DNA of 64,000 bases from Haloarcula ordinaria. Its GTDB lineage: Archaea > Halobacteriota > Halobacteria > Halobacteriales > Haloarculaceae. A program made the translations under genes and the position numbers. The stretch lies in NCBI RefSeq assembly GCF_029338275.1, contig NZ_CP119789.1:2976001-3040000 (forward strand). The letters run 5' to 3'. Shown in pieces: positions 24,371 to 32,665 of the stretch; the stretch's first letter is position 1; the number at the start of each line of letters is the position of its first letter. Below the pieces are notes generated by a model. The model was given only the letters and a program-made list of their open reading frames with translations. It did no database searches and had not been told where the DNA came from.

Positions 24371-25522
24371 ATGAGCGAGGAGGACTCCGACGACGACTGG
24401 TTCGAGCGCGCATTCAGAGAGGACGACGACGAGTCTCAGGACCGGTCAGCGGCGTCCTCGGACGACGACACGTCGGGCGGCAGCACCGACAGCGGGCCGT
24501 TCGACGGCGCGGACGACGCCGACGAGACGAACCCCTTCGAGGGGGGATCGGACGGCGAGAGTCCGTTCGGCGACGCCGGTGGAGACAGTCCGTTCGACGA
24601 CACCGCTGACGAGAGTCCGTTCGACGACACCGCTGACGAGAGTCCGTTCGAGGATACCGGCGGTGAGAGTCCGTTCGACGACACTGGCGACGATGGCCCG
24701 TTCGCAGACGCCGAGCCCGACACCGATACTGGCGGTGACGGCAGCCTGTTCGACGACGACTTCGCGAGCGAGTTCGGTTCGGCCGGCGGGGGCGACGACG
24801 GCTTCCAGGACGAGGACTTCGACTCGGACATCCCCCGAATCGACGTCGGTATCGAGGGGCTCGACGGGATGATTCAGGGCGGGATTCCCGAGCGCCACCT
24901 CATCGTCGCCATCGGGTCGGCCGGGACGGGGAAGACGACGTTCGGCCTCCAGTTCCTCCACCACGGGCTGGAGATTGGGGAGACGTGCATCTTCATCACG
25001 CTCGAGCAGTCCTACCGGAGCATCATGGACACCGCCGCGGACCGCGGGTGGGGGTTCCACGAGTACGAGGAAGCGGACAAGCTGGCGGTCATCGACCTCG
25101 ACCCGGTGGAGATGGCGAACAGCCTCGACAACATCCGCAACGAGCTCCCCGAGCTCATCGAGGACTTCGACGCCGACCGGCTGGTGCTCGACTCGGTGTC
25201 CTTACTCGAGATGATGTACGACCAACCGGCCAAGCGCCGGACCGAGGTGTTCGACTTCACGCGCTCGCTGAAAGCCGCCGGGGTCACGACGATGCTCACC
25301 TCCGAGGCCAGCGAGGACAACCCCTACGCCTCGCGACACGGCATCATCGAGTACCTCACCGACGCCGTGTTCATCCTCCAGTACGTCCGCGGGTCGACCC
25401 AGGAGACGCGACTGGCCGTCGAGATTCAGAAGATACGGAACGCCAACCACTCGCGGGAGACGAAGCCCTACGAGATAACGATGGACGGCATCTCCGTCTA
25501 CCAGCAGGCCAACATCTTCTGA
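24371..25522 (+). CDS. KaiC/RAD55-type ATPase with acidic repeat-rich N-terminus
   Basis: The product (383 aa) combines an acidic, low-complexity N-terminus (about residues 1-150) with one KaiC-like RecA ATPase domain. The ATPase opens IPRIDVGIEGLDGMIQGGIP, has Walker A IGSAGTGKTTFGLQFL, catalytic Glu region FITLEQSYRS and Walker B DRLVLDSVSLLEMM. Residues 62-115 are six tandem 9-residue units of the form (D/G)ESPF(D/E)DT(A/G). Single-domain haloarchaeal KaiC proteins often serve signalling or motility; the role of this one is unknown. I used the ATG at 24371 rather than an in-frame GTG 12 bases upstream. Confidence 0.85.
   Translation: MSEEDSDDDWFERAFREDDDESQDRSAASSDDDTSGGSTDSGPFDGADDADETNPFEGGSDGESPFGDAGGDSPFDDTADESPFDDTADESPFEDTGGESPFDDTGDDGPFADAEPDTDTGGDGSLFDDDFASEFGSAGGGDDGFQDEDFDSDIPRIDVGIEGLDGMIQGGIPERHLIVAIGSAGTGKTTFGLQFLHHGLEIGETCIFITLEQSYRSIMDTAADRGWGFHEYEEADKLAVIDLDPVEMANSLDNIRNELPELIEDFDADRLVLDSVSLLEMMYDQPAKRRTEVFDFTRSLKAAGVTTMLTSEASEDNPYASRHGIIEYLTDAVFILQYVRGSTQETRLAVEIQKIRNANHSRETKPYEITMDGISVYQQANIF
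24554..24715 (+). repeat. six tandem 27-bp coding repeats
   Basis: Six consecutive 27-bp units encode GESPFGDAG, GDSPFDDTA, DESPFDDTA, DESPFEDTG, GESPFDDTG and DDGPFADAE inside the KaiC-like gene. Units two and three are nearly identical at the DNA level, suggesting recent slippage or unequal exchange. The PF pair is invariant, and looser copies (SGPFDGADD, TNPFEGGSD) lie just upstream. Confidence 0.9.
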
Positions 25523-25576
25523 GGCCGCCACGACCGTTTCGTCAACACTTATCTGACTACCCGAACAGGCGTTCGT

Positions 25577-26020
25577 ATGGTTCTGCTTGTCCCCTTCGAC
25601 GGGTCGTCCCTCTCGAAGACGGCCCTCGAACGCGCGGCGGAGTTCAGCGAGTACCGCGGCGAGGAAGTCGTCGTACTGAGCGTCATCCCGGACTCCGTCG
25701 AAAACGCCCTCGACCGCGATTGGCTCGACCCCGAAGAGACGTTCAACATCGAGAAGATCGCCGAGAAGCTGGCGGAGCAGGCTGCCGACATCGCCCCCGA
25801 TGCCCGGTTCCGCTACGAGATTCCGGACGACGTGAGCTCGATGGCGTCGAACACCACCGACGTGGTCCGGACCATCCGGACGGTCGCCAACGAGGAGGAC
25901 GCCTCTATCATCTTCATCGGCAGCGAGAACGCCGGCCGCGTCTCGACGCCGGTGACCAGCGTCGGCGCACCGGTCTCCGAGGACCCACAGTACGACGTCC
26001 ACATCATCCGGCACGCGTAG
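25577..26020 (+). CDS. UspA-like universal stress protein with altered nucleotide-binding motif
   Basis: The product (147 aa) starts MVLLVPFDGSSLSKTALERA, the usual UspA first strand and helix, and continues with the expected alpha/beta pattern (VVVLSVIPDSVENALD, VRTIRTVANEEDASIIFIGS). The ATP-binding Gly-rich segment is changed: GSENAGRVSTPVTSVGAPV lacks the standard G-2X-G-9X-G(S/T) spacing, so it may not bind ATP. A TATA-like CACTTATCT is centred 27 bp upstream of the ATG. It converges with a canonical UspA gene, the stops being two bases apart. Confidence 0.8.
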   Translation: MVLLVPFDGSSLSKTALERAAEFSEYRGEEVVVLSVIPDSVENALDRDWLDPEETFNIEKIAEKLAEQAADIAPDARFRYEIPDDVSSMASNTTDVVRTIRTVANEEDASIIFIGSENAGRVSTPVTSVGAPVSEDPQYDVHIIRHA

Positions 26021-26022
26021 CC

Positions 26023-26454
26023 CTACCTGACGACGGTCACCGGGACCGTCGCACGCCGGACGACGAGTTCCGCGACGCTCCCGAGCAGGATGCGCGAGAC
26101 ACCCGACCGGCCGTGGCTCCCCATCACGATCTGGTCGATGTCGTGTTCCGCGGCGTAGTCGACGATGGTCTGGGTCGGTCGGCCCACTTCGAGGACGCGC
26201 TCGACGTCCGTGACGCCCGCCTCGTAGGCGTCTTCCTCGAACTCGTCGAACAGCGCCTTTGCGCTCTCTTTCTGGTCCTCGTACCACTCCTCCGAGAAGG
26301 AGGGCACCGACGCCTGTGCACTGTAGCCGGCCTCGGCCGGGTTGATGACGTGGAGCAGTACGACTGTGGCGTCTGCGAACTCCTCGAGAACGTAGGCCAG
26401 GGCGTCGGCCGCCTGGTCCGACCCGTCGACTGGCACCAGTATCCGCTTGCTCAT
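26023..26454 (-). CDS. universal stress protein, UspA family
   Basis: The product (143 aa) is a canonical UspA: MSKRILVPVDGSDQAADALA at the N-terminus and the ATP-binding signature IVMGSHGRSGVSRILLGSVA with the G-2X-G-9X-GS spacing. It probably forms ATP-binding dimers in the cytoplasm and modulates stress survival; targets are unknown. I used the ATG at 26454; a longer frame begins five codons upstream. Confidence 0.9.
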   Translation of the reverse strand: MSKRILVPVDGSDQAADALAYVLEEFADATVVLLHVINPAEAGYSAQASVPSFSEEWYEDQKESAKALFDEFEEDAYEAGVTDVERVLEVGRPTQTIVDYAAEHDIDQIVMGSHGRSGVSRILLGSVAELVVRRATVPVTVVR

Positions 26455-26672
26455 GGTGTAGGTGGACACCCCGTGGGGCTTGAATGTTCGCCCGGCCCCG
26501 GTGGCAGTGTTTAGTTTAGCCGGTATTGACTCAGGGAGCCAGAGATCACTGGCCCGCAGAACAGCCAGTGAGGGTCGGAGCCGTCCGGCCGTGCTCGGGG
26601 GGAGTCGTGTAACAAAGAGCGACTGTCGCCGGTCCGGGCCCGCGGACGGAACTGGGGACGAATATGACAGTC

Positions 26673-26686
26673 TCCGTATGTACGGA
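26673..26686. promoter_or_regulatory. palindrome upstream of the pseudokinase gene
   Basis: TCCGTATGTACGGA has two perfect 6-bp arms (TCCGTA/TACGGA) around TG. It ends 38 bp before the ATG at 26725, immediately upstream of a weak TATA-like CCTATTTCAAA (about 26687-26697). The position fits an activator or repressor site for a gene with a poor core promoter; the bound factor is unknown. Confidence 0.4.
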
Positions 26687-26724
26687 ACCTATTTCAAACG
26701 CCGTGACAATTCTCTCTCAGGATT

Positions 26725-28125
26725 ATGGCGGGTGGGGACCCGATGCGGACAGAGACGAGTGGTGGGAGCCCGGTCGGCCGCGAGCCGGGGAACGCCTTAG
26801 AGCGCAAGCGACCGCTGGAACTCCTGGAGGATGGCGACGAGTGGGTGCTCTGTGTCTACGGCGAGAGCGAGGGCGAGACGACGCTCCTCTCGACCCACGA
26901 GGCTCGAATCGGCGCGATGCGGACGGCCAGGGCCACGATGGACGAGGACGGCCACCCGTGCGTGCTCCACTGGGATTCGACCGACCGGCTGGGCAACGTC
27001 TACTGGAACCCGCTGTTCGAGCGACTCGAAGTCCGATACGACGACCTGCTCGCGGCGTGGGCCGTCGTCCCGGCCTCGGGCTACGTCCTCTTCGAGACGG
27101 CCCCGGAGAAGCAGCGCGCCTGCTCGCTGGCACGGTCGGTCCAGCACGACTACCACTTCAAGCACCTGGACGTGTTCGCACCGAACGACGAGCGCCAGCA
27201 GGTCGTCGACCATCGGTTCGTCGAGGACCCGCCCACCACACCGGGCCGGACGGTGCCATCGGTTGACACCGAGACGCCAGCGGCGACCGACGACGCTGCC
27301 GACGACGACGCCCCGGTCCCTGACCGCCAGTCGACGCCGGCACAGGTACTCGACGCGGCCGTCTCGGACCTGACCGCCATCACCGAGGTCGAGACGTCGG
27401 GGCCGGTCCACCGCTACCGGGCGACCGGTGCGGACGACGACCCTGTAGAGATCGCCACGCTATCGCCGGCGTTCACCAGCGACCGGTCGGTGATGACCGC
27501 GTTCATGTCCGTGGTCACCAAGTGGGAGGAGGTGGCCGACGCGGCCCACGTCACGACGGTCCACGACGTCGGTATCGGTCCGGCCCCGTGGGTCGCCTAT
27601 CCCATCGGTGACGGGCCGCTGGCGGAGCACGTCGACGGGCTGTCGGTCCGGGAGCGTCTCCGTACCGTCTGTGACGTCGCGTCGGCGCTCGACATCGCGA
27701 CCCGCTACGACGTCCCGCGCCGGGGCATCCGGCCGGAGACCGTCCGCCTCGAGACGCGAGGCGAGGCGACACGCGCCACGCTGTCGGGCTGGGGGCTGCG
27801 GCGGGCGGTGGCCGATGCGCTCGACGAGCGCCGGGTCACGCCGTACACGGCCCCCGAGCAGCTGGACGGCGAGACGACGCCGACGACCGGAACCTACCAG
27901 CTGGGCGCGCTCACGTACCGGCTGCTGGTCGACCGGGACCCCTTCGAGGACCAGGTCGACCTCGCCGACGCCATCCGGCAGGGCGACCTCTCGCGGCCAA
28001 GCCGGGTTCGGGACGCCCCTGCGGCCGTCGACGACGTGCTGTTGCGCGCGATGGACCCCGAGCCGCGGGACCGGTTCACCAGCGCGACGGCGTTCCGCGA
28101 CCGACTCCTCGACGCACTGCAGTGA
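26725..28125 (+). CDS. protein-kinase-fold pseudokinase with unknown N-terminal domain
   Basis: The product is 466 aa and soluble. Residues about 30-155 form an unrecognised domain (RPLELLEDGDEWVLCVYGES to YHFKHLDVFAPNDERQQ). A disordered acidic linker (about 165-200) leads to a kinase-like fold to the end. In the kinase part, HRDLKPEN is replaced by RRGIRPET (332-339), DFG by GWG (355-357), and the glycine loop and VAIK lysine are not recognisable, whereas APE (YTAPEQL, 376-378) and the helical C-lobe (MDPEPRDRFTSATAFRDRLL) are kept. It therefore probably binds partners rather than phosphorylating. Confidence 0.78.
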   Translation: MAGGDPMRTETSGGSPVGREPGNALERKRPLELLEDGDEWVLCVYGESEGETTLLSTHEARIGAMRTARATMDEDGHPCVLHWDSTDRLGNVYWNPLFERLEVRYDDLLAAWAVVPASGYVLFETAPEKQRACSLARSVQHDYHFKHLDVFAPNDERQQVVDHRFVEDPPTTPGRTVPSVDTETPAATDDAADDDAPVPDRQSTPAQVLDAAVSDLTAITEVETSGPVHRYRATGADDDPVEIATLSPAFTSDRSVMTAFMSVVTKWEEVADAAHVTTVHDVGIGPAPWVAYPIGDGPLAEHVDGLSVRERLRTVCDVASALDIATRYDVPRRGIRPETVRLETRGEATRATLSGWGLRRAVADALDERRVTPYTAPEQLDGETTPTTGTYQLGALTYRLLVDRDPFEDQVDLADAIRQGDLSRPSRVRDAPAAVDDVLLRAMDPEPRDRFTSATAFRDRLLDALQ

Positions 28126-28128
28126 CCG

Positions 28129-29958
28129 TCAGTCCCGGCCGTGGCGGGTGACACAGGTCGAGAGCCCGATGAGCTCGACGGGTTCTGAGTTGTCCGGCGA
28201 GTAGACCACGCGTTGCCCTTTCTCCATGTAGGGGACCTTCGACTCCAGGTTGCTGGGGATGTTCACCGCCGAGATGGCGTCCTCGTCCCCGAGGTTGAGG
28301 ACCATCTTGGTGTTTATCTGCTTGAACACCGGGTCGGCGATGTCCTGTGGGTCCTGCGTGATGAGGTAGAGCCCCAGGCGCTCCTTGCGCCCCTGTTTCG
28401 CGGCCTCGGTGAACTTCCCGATGACCTTCCGGGCCTGGACGCTGTCGGCGTCGGTGAGGAAGTTGTGGGCCTCGTCCATCCCGAGCACCAGTGGAGTCTC
28501 CTTGATGCGATCGTAGGTCGGGTCGTTCGAGAGCTTCTGGTCGATGAGCAGGCTCGACACCGCGAGCACGATGGTCGACGCCGTCCGGGAGTCGGTGATG
28601 TGGTACGTCGGGATGACCGTGAGGCCGCCATCACGGACCAGCTGGGGCACCTGGTCGGTGATGGGCCGGGCGTCCTGGTCGAAGACGGCGTCGAACCCCT
28701 GGACGCGGCGCTTGATGGCGTCGAAGGTGGCCTCGTGGACGTCGCCGGCCTCGTCGAGCTCCTCTTTCATCGCCGGGTCCGAGAGGAAGGTCTTGAACTC
28801 GCTGTAGGTCCCGTTCGAGCCGTACTGGCGCTTGAATCGCGGGAGTAAGGTGTTGAGCAGCGCGCCGTACTGGTTGTCGTTGAGGCTCGACCCGGCGATG
28901 AGCCACGGGTTCTCGTAGACCAGCGAGAAGGGGATGGTGAACTCCACCTGCTCGGCGTGGTGGTGGCTGGCACTGTACTCCGCGCCGGCGACCTTCGGGA
29001 CGAACGCGATGGTGTCGTCGTAGCCCCCGTGGGAGATGCCCTCGCGCGCACACCGGCGGGCGAACTCGTCGGTCATCGCGGGGTTGTCGTCGTGCATCTG
29101 GGCGTACTCGTCCTGCGGGTCGAACTGGACGACGGCGAGCTCGGGCGTGCGGCCGTCGCCCATCCCGTAGGTCCGGCCCAGGTACTGGCGGAGGACGTTC
29201 TTCGAGCTGTGGGTCTTGCCCGACCCCGTCCCGCCGGCGACGAGCGTGTGGCGGAACACGAGCGGGTCGCCGGCCTCGTAGTCGTCTTTCAGGCGGTAAT
29301 CGATGGTCGGCGGTTCGGCGGCGGTGCGGACCTTCTCGCCGCCGACCGAGAGGTGGCCGAGGAAGACGCCGTCTTCGGGTATCTTCAGGCCGGTCTTGAT
29401 CTCGGTCTTGTCGGTGGCCTCCCGGATGACCGTCTCGGGCTTGGGGACGCGGTCGGTCATCCGGCGCTTGAGTTCCCCGTCGTCGCTGTACAGGACCGCG
29501 ACGGGGTCGAGCTCGGCCATGAACTTGAAGTCCTGTTCGTCGATGCCCTGCTCGCGCATCGCCCGGCGGGCGTGGATCTCCGTCGCGTCGTCGGCCCGGA
29601 ACTCCTGGGCGTACTCGAGGGCGGTGATGCGACAGAAGAGGCGTTCGCCCCCCGGATACGGGACCAGGAGGTACTTGCCGATGCGGACCGCCGAGCGGTT
29701 CGCGGCGGTGACGTAGGCACGCAGACATGTCTCGTCGGCCTCCTCACTGATGCGCAGGCCGTTGGCTGCAGAGAGGACGCCCAGGCCGGTGTCGGGGGCC
29801 GCCGGCTCCGCGTCCATCTGCTCGAAGGTGTCGTCGGCCGCCTCGCCTGTCGGTGTGGTGGTGGATTCCTCGCCGGCGTCGGCGCGTTCGGTCGGGTCGT
29901 CCCCACTGTCTCCGTCGGCGTCGGCGCTGAATTCGGTGAAATCCCCGAGGTCGGACAT
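28129..29958 (-). CDS. herA: HerA-type DNA translocase/helicase
   Basis: The product (609 aa) belongs to the HerA/FtsK-like ATPases that work with the nuclease NurA in DNA end resection. An acidic, disordered N-terminus (about 1-55) precedes a HAS-barrel-like region (RIGKYLLVPYPGGERLFCRI). The ATPase has Walker A LVAGGTGSGKTHSSKNVLRQ, Walker B TPLVLGMDEAHNFL and the C-terminal arginine region (KQGRKERLGLYLITQDPQDI). I chose the ATG at 29958 (MSDLGDFTEFSAD); the open frame extends far upstream through antisense sequence. nurA lies 1.3 kb away on the same strand. Confidence 0.9.
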   Translation of the reverse strand: MSDLGDFTEFSADADGDSGDDPTERADAGEESTTTPTGEAADDTFEQMDAEPAAPDTGLGVLSAANGLRISEEADETCLRAYVTAANRSAVRIGKYLLVPYPGGERLFCRITALEYAQEFRADDATEIHARRAMREQGIDEQDFKFMAELDPVAVLYSDDGELKRRMTDRVPKPETVIREATDKTEIKTGLKIPEDGVFLGHLSVGGEKVRTAAEPPTIDYRLKDDYEAGDPLVFRHTLVAGGTGSGKTHSSKNVLRQYLGRTYGMGDGRTPELAVVQFDPQDEYAQMHDDNPAMTDEFARRCAREGISHGGYDDTIAFVPKVAGAEYSASHHHAEQVEFTIPFSLVYENPWLIAGSSLNDNQYGALLNTLLPRFKRQYGSNGTYSEFKTFLSDPAMKEELDEAGDVHEATFDAIKRRVQGFDAVFDQDARPITDQVPQLVRDGGLTVIPTYHITDSRTASTIVLAVSSLLIDQKLSNDPTYDRIKETPLVLGMDEAHNFLTDADSVQARKVIGKFTEAAKQGRKERLGLYLITQDPQDIADPVFKQINTKMVLNLGDEDAISAVNIPSNLESKVPYMEKGQRVVYSPDNSEPVELIGLSTCVTRHGRD

Positions 29959-30045
29959 ATCCGGCCGGACGGCGGCGAGCGACAAACGCCTTTCCCCACC
30001 GGAGCGGAAGTGAAACCTTACCCACCTGGGTGCCGACCGCCCTGT

Positions 30046-30837
30046 ATGGACGGGTTGCGGGTGATGACGTTCAACGTGCGCTACGACGCGGCCTCCGACG
30101 GCCGGGACAGCTGGTCCCACCGGCGGCGTCTCGTCGCCAGTACCGTCCGGTATCACGAGCCGGACGTCGTCGGCATCCAGGAGGCGATGGCCCACCAGAT
30201 GCGCGAGCTGGAGAAGTTGCTGCCGGCCTACGACTGGGTCGGTGACCCGCGTGACACCGTCGCCGCGGGCGGCGAGCACACGGCGGTCGGCTTCCGGACC
30301 GACCGGTTCGAGTGCGCCGCGACCGAGACGTTCTGGCTCTCGGAGACGCCCGAGACGCCCGGCAGCGTCGGCTGGGACGCCCGCTACCCCCGAGTCGCGA
30401 CCCACGCCCGGCTTCAGGACCGACACGCGGGCGACCAGGTGGTCGTCCTGAACACCCACCTCGACCACAAGGGCGAGCGGGCCCGCCGGGAGGGCATCGA
30501 GCTCGTCCTCGACCGGTTCGACGACGTCGTCGGCGACGCCCCGGGGATGGTGATGGGCGACTTCAACTGCGTCGTCGGCGACCCGGCCCACGAGTACGCC
30601 GTCGACCACGTCCTCCCCGACGGGCGGCACCTCTTCGACACCCGCGGCCTCGCGAACTATCGACACGGGCCGACGACGAGCCGGTCTGACTTCCACGACC
30701 TCCTCCCGGACATGGGTATCGACCACGTCTTCGTGACCGAAGGGGTCGACGTCTCGTCGCACGCCGTCTGCACCGACCGGGACGACGAGCACTACGCGTC
30801 CGACCACTTCCCGGTCGTCGTCGACTGCACGCCGTAG
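30046..30837 (+). CDS. endonuclease/exonuclease/phosphatase (EEP) family hydrolase
   Basis: The product (263 aa) has the four-layer EEP fold motifs: LRVMTFNVRYD, the metal-binding Glu in VVGIQEAMAHQM, VVVLNTHLDHKGERARREG, MVMGDFNCVVGDP, MGIDHVFVTEG and the catalytic His in YASDHFPVVVD. Family members hydrolyse phosphodiesters in DNA, lipids or inositol phosphates; the compact length and lack of a signal peptide fit a cytoplasmic enzyme. It is divergent from herA, with a TATA-like AAACCTTA about 30 bp upstream. Its position between herA and nurA makes a nucleic-acid substrate worth considering, but that is inference. Confidence 0.88.
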   Translation: MDGLRVMTFNVRYDAASDGRDSWSHRRRLVASTVRYHEPDVVGIQEAMAHQMRELEKLLPAYDWVGDPRDTVAAGGEHTAVGFRTDRFECAATETFWLSETPETPGSVGWDARYPRVATHARLQDRHAGDQVVVLNTHLDHKGERARREGIELVLDRFDDVVGDAPGMVMGDFNCVVGDPAHEYAVDHVLPDGRHLFDTRGLANYRHGPTTSRSDFHDLLPDMGIDHVFVTEGVDVSSHAVCTDRDDEHYASDHFPVVVDCTP

Positions 30838-30943
30838 TACCCGTTGAGCCCCGTTCGTGTGGTGTGGTCTCGTGGCGCACGACTCGAACGGTCAAAACGG
30901 TTTCGGAGGGAGCCTTTTGCTGCTGGAGCGTCTACTCCGTGGT

Positions 30944-31282
30944 ATGTTGCTCATCCGAGGAAACGCCGGTGGGACGGGCCTCACCGGAACGTTGTTCGAA
31001 CCGGGCGAGGAGCCCCCGTCGTTCAAGGGTGCGCCCGACGAAGGGGCGCCCTACGTCTGGGTCTGCGACGCCTTCTACGAGGTCGAGAGCGGCGGGAGCA
31101 CTCAGCAAATCGGCGACCGCGAACTCAGAGTCGCCTTCGAATCGCCGATGCCCCGTGGGTTCGAGACTCGCGAAGCGGCCATCGACGCGGCCAAAGAACA
31201 CGTCAGAACGCAGTTCGCTCGCGTCGGCGTCGCCGCCGAGGACGTCGAGATAACCGTCCTCCAGGCAGAGGAAGCCCACTGA
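30944..31282 (+). CDS. conserved haloarchaeal protein of unknown function
   Basis: The product is 112 aa from the ATG at 30944 (MLLIRGNAGGTGLTGTLFEP); the open frame begins earlier at 30857 but that part is low quality. It is soluble, with beta-rich N-terminal half (YVWVCDAFYEVESGGSTQQI) and helical C-terminal part (ETREAAIDAAKEHVRTQFAR) ending in a strand (VEITVLQAE). It is downstream of the EEP gene and its stop is one base from the nurA stop. Strong conservation-like codon use supports it as a gene; no catalytic motif is visible. Confidence 0.75.
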   Translation: MLLIRGNAGGTGLTGTLFEPGEEPPSFKGAPDEGAPYVWVCDAFYEVESGGSTQQIGDRELRVAFESPMPRGFETREAAIDAAKEHVRTQFARVGVAAEDVEITVLQAEEAH

Positions 31283-31283
31283 G

Positions 31284-32534
31284 TCAGAACGCCTCGGAGA
31301 CTGCACCCCACCGCTCGTCGTCGTACTCCTTCTCCCGGTCGGTGTCGAACTCGCGCTCGATACGCCGCGTGAGCTCCTCGCTCCCCTGACGGTCGATTCG
31401 GGCCAGTTCGTCGGCCTTCGCCACGGCAAGCGGCGGACCCCGCTCCGCCGCCACGTCGTGGAGCACCTGCCGGGTCAGTCGTTCCCGGCGCTCGGCGTCC
31501 CTCGTGAACGCGTAAGGTGCCTCGACCCGGAACACGAGGTCGGTACGGGGGTCGTAGAGGACGAAGAACGTCACCTCGTATGCCTCGGAGTCCAGCGACC
31601 GCTCCAGCCCCAGTGCGTCGCCACCGGCAGCCATCACGCCGTCCGTCCCGCCCCGCGAGACGAACCAGTTGGTGAAGGTCAGACAGTCGCGGGCCAGGCT
31701 GCCGTCCTCGCCCCGGCGTTCCAACACACGACGGAAAAACGCCGTATCGTTCACCCAGGGGGCCGTAGTCTTTCGTCGTACGGCTCGCGTGAGAGCCTTC
31801 GATGCCGAGTTCTTGACGAATCCGACCAGCGGGACGTCTCGTTCGACGAACCGCTCGACGAGCTCGATGTAGTTTCCTACGACGGTTTTCGGGCGGTCGT
31901 CCTCGGCCAACAGGTCCGCGAGTTCCGAGTCGCGCTCGGCCCAGCGCAGGAGCCCGGTTGGGTATATCGGCCCGTCGAGGACGAACAGGTCCTCGACCAT
32001 GTCGGCGTTGCTCAAGGCGTGTCTGCTCTCGGCCAGGTAGAGCGCCAGCGCGTGGACGACCCGCTGTTCGTACCGGTCGACCTGGGGGACCTCCAGCACG
32101 CGCCGGCGGGCGAACCCCCGGTCGTCGGCCCGCCAGTCGCCGTCGAACTGCACCGTCGAGTCGTTCGTGTGGACTGCCATGATGATGGTCCGGCCCCGGT
32201 GCAGGTCGACGTCCGAGGGGACGGCGCTCATCGCGGCCTGTGCCACGTCCAGGACGAGGCCGTTCTTGAACGTCGTCGGGTTGATGGTCCCCGAGTCCAG
32301 GCCGTGTTGGGTGGGGAACGGTGGGGACTCCAGTGCGACGTCCTCGATGGTGACTCTCCGGCGCCGCTGCTCGTCGAGCGGTGCCAGAATCTTCGTCCCG
32401 TCCTGCCACAGTGGGTCCAAGAAGTGCTCCCAGACGTCTTCGGCGACTGCCCCCTGGTCGCTCGTCTCGACGGTCTTGCCGACCTGGCCGGCCAGCTGCG
32501 CGATGCCGTCGACGTGGACCGGGTCGAGTGTCAT
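31284..32534 (-). CDS. nurA: NurA-domain DNA repair nuclease
   Basis: The product (416 aa) resembles archaeal NurA 5'-3' nucleases, which form a complex with HerA. Family features include the acidic LFVLDGPIYPTGLL strand, the following VPLVGFVKNSASKALTRA, and the C-terminal PLAVAKADELARIDRQGSEE. The N-terminal catalytic Asp is less obvious to me. I took the ATG at 32534 (MTLDPVHVDG); an in-frame ATG lies 14 codons upstream. herA is on the same strand, separated by two genes on the opposite strand, so the two are co-located but not co-transcribed. Confidence 0.82.
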   Translation of the reverse strand: MTLDPVHVDGIAQLAGQVGKTVETSDQGAVAEDVWEHFLDPLWQDGTKILAPLDEQRRRRVTIEDVALESPPFPTQHGLDSGTINPTTFKNGLVLDVAQAAMSAVPSDVDLHRGRTIIMAVHTNDSTVQFDGDWRADDRGFARRRVLEVPQVDRYEQRVVHALALYLAESRHALSNADMVEDLFVLDGPIYPTGLLRWAERDSELADLLAEDDRPKTVVGNYIELVERFVERDVPLVGFVKNSASKALTRAVRRKTTAPWVNDTAFFRRVLERRGEDGSLARDCLTFTNWFVSRGGTDGVMAAGGDALGLERSLDSEAYEVTFFVLYDPRTDLVFRVEAPYAFTRDAERRERLTRQVLHDVAAERGPPLAVAKADELARIDRQGSEELTRRIEREFDTDREKEYDDERWGAVSEAF

Positions 32535-32665
32535 GTCCGTGGATTCGGTGGGCGGAGCATAACTCTGGTGGGGCACAACAGTTAGGGGACTGCTGGGGGT
32601 AGCACCCCACGTGTCGTCCTATCGGACTCCCTTCCCCTTCGTCCACGCACCGGAGTGCTACTGAG

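Noticed and set aside
24554..24715. CRISPR-like tandem structure
   Set aside because: The repeats are contiguous 27-bp in-frame coding units without unique spacers.
24446..25060. Antisense frame with regular VERTLVSGV repeats opposite the KaiC N-terminus
   Set aside because: The periodicity is only the reverse reading of the real 27-bp coding repeat.
26547..26570. Inverted repeat CACTGGC...GCCAGTG as a terminator or small RNA
   Set aside because: The stem is only seven pairs with a 10-nt loop and no T-tract; haloarchaeal terminators rarely need hairpins. Too weak to call.
29983..30807. Long N-terminal extension of HerA through antisense of the EEP gene
   Set aside because: The extension has shadow-like composition, and the MSDLGDFTEFSAD start at 29958 is a normal acidic haloarchaeal N-terminus.
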